DNA of 64,000 nucleotides, from contig DIYJ01000020.1 in NCBI GenBank assembly GCA_002428995.1, forward strand, positions 55,063 to 119,062. The letters are read 5' to 3'. The DNA is from Flavobacteriales bacterium UBA6057 (GTDB lineage: Bacteria > Bacteroidota > Bacteroidia > Flavobacteriales_G > Salibacteraceae). Of the stretch, positions 61,248 through 64,000 are shown piece after piece (the first letter of the stretch is position 1; every line of letters begins with the position of its first letter). A program made the translations under genes and the position numbers. The notes beneath the pieces are model-generated. The model was given only the letters and a program-made list of their open reading frames with translations, did no database searches and was not told where the DNA came from.

Positions 61248-61871
61248 ATGGATATTGATTACAACTCGCAGCGACAGCCGCTCGTTTTAGGTGAGCATGG
61301 TCGACACGTACAGGAAATGGTGCGCCACATGCTGCGAATCGAAGATCGTGCAGAAAGAAACAAAGCAGCTGAAACACTCGTGAGAGTGATGACACAGCTG
61401 AATCCAGGATACAAGGACAATGAAGAGATGATCCAAAAACTATGGGACGATCTCTTTGTGATGAGCGATTTCAAATTGGACATTGACAGTCCTTATCCTG
61501 TGCCCACACCGTTGAAGCAAATCGTCCCTGAAAAGATTCAGTACCCCGATTACAACTTCAAGTACAAGCACTACGGTAAGATCATCGAAGGCCTGATAGA
61601 GTCGGCTCGGAAGATGGAAAACCCGGAGGAAAAGAAAGAATTGACTGGAATCATCGCCAACCTCATGAAGCGCAGTTATCTGAGCTACAACCGGGATTCG
61701 GTGAATGAGGACATGATCATTGATCAGCTGAAGGATTTGTCGAACGGTGAACTGGAACTGGATCCGGATTTCAAATTCCAGCACACCAACGAAATCCTCA
61801 GCAAGCATCGCAAGCAGAACAACAACAAATCAGGCAAAGGCCGCTCAAAACGTAAGTGGAAAAAGAACTAG
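61248..61871 (+). CDS. DUF4290 domain-containing protein
   Basis: A 207-aa protein starting MDIDYNSQRQPLVLGEHGRHVQEMVRHML; ATG 61248 is chosen because the longer frame reads through the helicase gene. Mostly helical, with a conserved-looking core (IDSPYPVPTPLKQIVPEKIQYPDYNFKYKHYGKIIEGLIE) and a Lys-rich tail (GKGRSKRKWKKN). DUF4290 genes sit before murA in many Bacteroidota, which supports the call; the function is unknown. Three bases separate it from murA. Confidence 0.9.
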   Translation: MDIDYNSQRQPLVLGEHGRHVQEMVRHMLRIEDRAERNKAAETLVRVMTQLNPGYKDNEEMIQKLWDDLFVMSDFKLDIDSPYPVPTPLKQIVPEKIQYPDYNFKYKHYGKIIEGLIESARKMENPEEKKELTGIIANLMKRSYLSYNRDSVNEDMIIDQLKDLSNGELELDPDFKFQHTNEILSKHRKQNNNKSGKGRSKRKWKKN

Positions 61872-61874
61872 ACT

Positions 61875-63185
61875 ATGGGATCATTTCACATTGAAGGTGG
61901 ACACCGACTGAAGGGAACTCTGACGCCACAGGGTGCAAAAAACGAAGCCCTTCAAATTCTATGTGCCACGCTTCTAACTCCTGAAAAGGTTGAGATCAGT
62001 AACATCCCTGACATTGTGGATGTCAACAAACTGATCGACCTACTCGGGTCGCTTGGAGTGAAGATTCAGCGCAAGGGTGCTGGACACTACATCTTTCAGG
62101 CAGATGAAGTAGATGTGAAATACCTAAAGTCAGATGAGTTCCGGCAAAAGGGCTCAGGTCTTCGAGGTTCCATCATGATCGTTGGTCCGTTGCTCGCACG
62201 CTTCGGAAAGGGATACATCCCTAAACCCGGAGGAGACAAGATCGGAAGGCGCAGGCTGGACACCCATTTTATAGGATTCCAAAAACTCGGTGCTAAGTTC
62301 ACCTACAATGCTGACGAACACTTCTATCGTGCTGAAGGCAAAAAGCTGAAAGGCACCTACATGCTGTTGGATGAGGCATCGGTGACCGGAACTGCCAACG
62401 TTTTAATGGCGGCCGTATTGGCAGAAGGCGAAACCGTCATCTACAATGCTGCTTGTGAGCCATACCTGCAACAGCTGTGTAGAATGCTGGTGGCGATGGG
62501 GGCCAAGATTGACGGCATCGGCTCCAACATGCTTAAAATAAATGGAGTCAAAGAACTGAAAGGATGCAAGCACTCCATCCTGCCTGATATGATCGAAGTT
62601 GGAAGCTTCATCGGACTGGCTGCAATGACTCAATCTGACATTACACTCAAGAATGTAGGATATGAGCATCTCGGAATGATCCCCGAGGTTTTTCGAAAGC
62701 TCGGCATCCAAATGGAGCTGAAAGGTGATGATCTGCACATCCCAAGTCAGGAAGTGTATGAGATCGAATCCTTCATTGATGGCTCTATCATGACCATCTC
62801 AGATGCTCCATGGCCAGGTTTCACACCCGACTTACTCAGCATTATTCTCGTAGTAGCTACTCAAGCAAAAGGCTCAGTGTTGATTCATCAGAAGATGTTT
62901 GAGAGTCGCCTGTTCTTCGTGGATAAACTGATCGACATGGGAGCTCAGATTATTCTGTGTGACCCTCACCGCGCCACCGTCATTGGCCAAGCGCGGCAGA
63001 CGGCATTGCGCGGAATAGAAATGACTTCTCCTGACATTCGTGCCGGGGTTTCTCTTTTGATTGCAGCGCTATCAGCAGAAGGCAACAGCGTGATCCGAAA
63101 CATTGAGCAAATCGATCGAGGTTATCAGAACATCGATACCCGACTCAACGCTATTGGTGCGAAAATTGTAAGGAGCACCGCTTAA
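61875..63185 (+). CDS. murA: UDP-N-acetylglucosamine 1-carboxyvinyltransferase, Cys-to-Asp form
   Basis: A 436-aa enzyme that adds enolpyruvate to UDP-GlcNAc, the first committed step of peptidoglycan synthesis. Substrate motifs: GAKNEALQILCATLL, GSGLRGSIMIVGPLLARFG, DEASVTGTANVLMAAV, LPDMIEVGSFI and PWPGFTPDLLS. The active-site loop reads KPGGDKIGRRRLD: the cysteine of E. coli (Cys115) is Asp here (residue 121, codon 62235-62237). Asp at this position keeps activity but prevents fosfomycin from forming its covalent adduct in other bacteria, so natural resistance is expected. Confidence 0.97.
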   Translation: MGSFHIEGGHRLKGTLTPQGAKNEALQILCATLLTPEKVEISNIPDIVDVNKLIDLLGSLGVKIQRKGAGHYIFQADEVDVKYLKSDEFRQKGSGLRGSIMIVGPLLARFGKGYIPKPGGDKIGRRRLDTHFIGFQKLGAKFTYNADEHFYRAEGKKLKGTYMLLDEASVTGTANVLMAAVLAEGETVIYNAACEPYLQQLCRMLVAMGAKIDGIGSNMLKINGVKELKGCKHSILPDMIEVGSFIGLAAMTQSDITLKNVGYEHLGMIPEVFRKLGIQMELKGDDLHIPSQEVYEIESFIDGSIMTISDAPWPGFTPDLLSIILVVATQAKGSVLIHQKMFESRLFFVDKLIDMGAQIILCDPHRATVIGQARQTALRGIEMTSPDIRAGVSLLIAALSAEGNSVIRNIEQIDRGYQNIDTRLNAIGAKIVRSTA

Positions 63186-63194
63186 CTCTCAGTT

Positions 63195-63740
63195 ATGACC
63201 TCTAAATACAGCATCCTTTTCTTCCTCCTTCTGGCGGCTCCCTTTCTTTTCCAGGGAACGACTGACGACACGGAATTCCCGCCCTTGCAAGGCATCAGCG
63301 TTGGCATGAAAGCACCTGACATTGCGCTGGAAAACCCGAGTGGAAAAGTGATGAAGTTGTCCTCGTTGCGTGGCAAAGTGGTCTTGATTGACTTCTGGGC
63401 CTCTTGGTGTGGACCGTGCAGACGAGAGAACCCAAACATCGTAAGAGCTTACCAGAAATATCAAAAGGCAAAGTTTAAGGACGCGAAAGGTTTCGAAGTA
63501 TTCAGCGTTTCACTCGACAACAACGTCAAAGCCTGGGAGCAGGCTATCGACAAAGATGATCTGGATTGGAAATACCACGTGAGTGACCTAAAGAAGTGGA
63601 GATCCGAACCCGCAGCTACCTACGGTGTGCGTTCTATTCCGAGCAACTTCCTGATTGATCAGGATGGTGTGATCATCGGAAAGAACCTCAGAGGTATCGC
63701 CCTTGATCAGGCCCTTGACGGCTTGATCACTTCACTGTAA
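63195..63740 (+). CDS. TlpA-family thiol-disulfide oxidoreductase
   Basis: A 181-aa protein with a signal peptide (KYSILFFLLLAAPFLFQG) and a thioredoxin fold: GMKAPDIALENPSGK, then FWASWCGPCRRENPN with the redox pair near residue 75, and the cis-Pro loop VRSIPSNFLIDQDG. It has no lipobox, unlike the longer TlpA protein at 25682-26824, whose active-site segment it shares almost exactly. Probably periplasmic disulfide reduction. It starts nine bases after the murA stop, so it may be read from the same transcript. Confidence 0.93.
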   Translation: MTSKYSILFFLLLAAPFLFQGTTDDTEFPPLQGISVGMKAPDIALENPSGKVMKLSSLRGKVVLIDFWASWCGPCRRENPNIVRAYQKYQKAKFKDAKGFEVFSVSLDNNVKAWEQAIDKDDLDWKYHVSDLKKWRSEPAATYGVRSIPSNFLIDQDGVIIGKNLRGIALDQALDGLITSL

Positions 63741-63786
63741 AAGAACATCCAATACTTTTTCTGTCATTTTGTCCTTTCAATAGGCG

Positions 63787-63800
63787 TGGCAATGATTTTG
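63787..63800 (+). promoter_or_regulatory. Possible sigma-54-like element upstream of grpE
   Basis: TGGCAATGATTTTG resembles the -24/-12 pattern TGGCAC-N5-TTGC: GG and the second G keep the right spacing, but GC is GT. It ends 29 bases before the grpE ATG. TGTCATTTTGTC-like sequence lies just upstream. A weak match, recorded because grpE is normally stress regulated. Confidence 0.25.
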
Positions 63801-63829
63801 TCTACATCCGACCATCAATAAAGCAAGGC

Positions 63830-64000
63830 ATGAGCAAAGAAGAACTTTCAACCGAAGAAACAGAGCAAACGAAGGCATCAGAGGAGCAGGGAGCAAAGGC
63901 AGAGCAAGCATCTTCTGAAGAAGGAGCAACTGCTGAAAACAATGAATTCGGTCAGGCTGACACTGCCAATCCGATGGAAGAGCTTGAGAAGAATTTACAG
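63830..64000 (+). CDS. grpE: Nucleotide exchange factor GrpE, N-terminal part only
   Basis: The frame runs from ATG 63830 to the window end (57 codons): MSKEELSTEETEQTKASEEQ, then an acidic Glu/Ala/Ser-rich stretch and MEELEKNLQ, the entry to a helix. An acidic, disordered N-terminus leading into a long helix is typical of GrpE, the DnaK co-chaperone that releases ADP. The diagnostic core lies beyond the window, so the call rests on this pattern alone. Confidence 0.7.
   Translation, partial: MSKEELSTEETEQTKASEEQGAKAEQASSEEGATAENNEFGQADTANPMEELEKNLQ

Overview
The window reads as chromosomal DNA of a member of the Bacteroidota, most likely a flavobacteria-like marine lineage. The evidence is: secreted proteins ending in type IX secretion (Por) C-terminal sorting domains; the Bacteroidetes promoter signature (TTG/TTTG near -33, TAnnTTTG near -7) upstream of several genes; an archaeal/eukaryote-type ProS of 490 aa; a DUF4290 gene next to murA; zinc-free forms of S14, S4 and L36; and a str-S10-spc-alpha ribosomal cluster without adk between secY and map. 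No species can be named from the sequence alone.

Layout. 1-65: 3'-truncated tRNA-Glu. 134-2301: proS and a coupled conserved hypothetical. 2302-2720: non-coding region with nested inverted repeats. 2721-6067: a low-complexity lipoprotein coupled to a FadL/OmpP1-like barrel. 6064-8475: T9SS-secreted M1 peptidase. 8658-16765: helical hypothetical, rlmB, GWxTD lipoprotein, rmuC, BamA/TamA-like protein, ung, a 42-aa lipoprotein and an OsmC protein. 16812-34193: two paralogous Asp-box T9SS proteins (17709-20807 and 30409-33465) flanking gap, lpxH, an M1 peptidase fused to a probable outer-membrane barrel, a TlpA/DUF4369 lipoprotein, gatB, purine nucleoside phosphorylase and lpxK. 34309-36221: a Nif3-like protein and a zinc-ribbon-family coiled-coil protein that has lost all four zinc cysteines.

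36222-36987 is a gene-free stretch bounded by two terminators. It holds a regular array of nine TCCGCCA/TGGCGGA heptamers spaced about 22 bp apart. 36988-40782 carries gltA, eno and carA. 40862-58694 is the full ribosomal cluster on the minus strand (rpsL, rpsG, fusA, S10, spc and alpha groups), ending in a hairpin terminator, with a potential structured RNA between rpsD and rpoA. 58970-64000 (plus strand) holds a UvrD/PcrA helicase, DUF4290 protein, murA, a TlpA-like protein and the start of grpE.

Most genes are housekeeping: translation, central metabolism, lipid A and peptidoglycan precursors, DNA repair. The accessory signal is in the envelope and secreted proteins and in the non-coding elements. 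No insertion sequence, integrase, CRISPR array, prophage or recognisable defence system is present. The best candidates for undescribed biology are the heptamer array (36569-36756), the rpsD-rpoA RNA element (42524-42604), the cysteine-less zinc-ribbon protein (35415-36221) and the intergenic repeats at 2432-2693.
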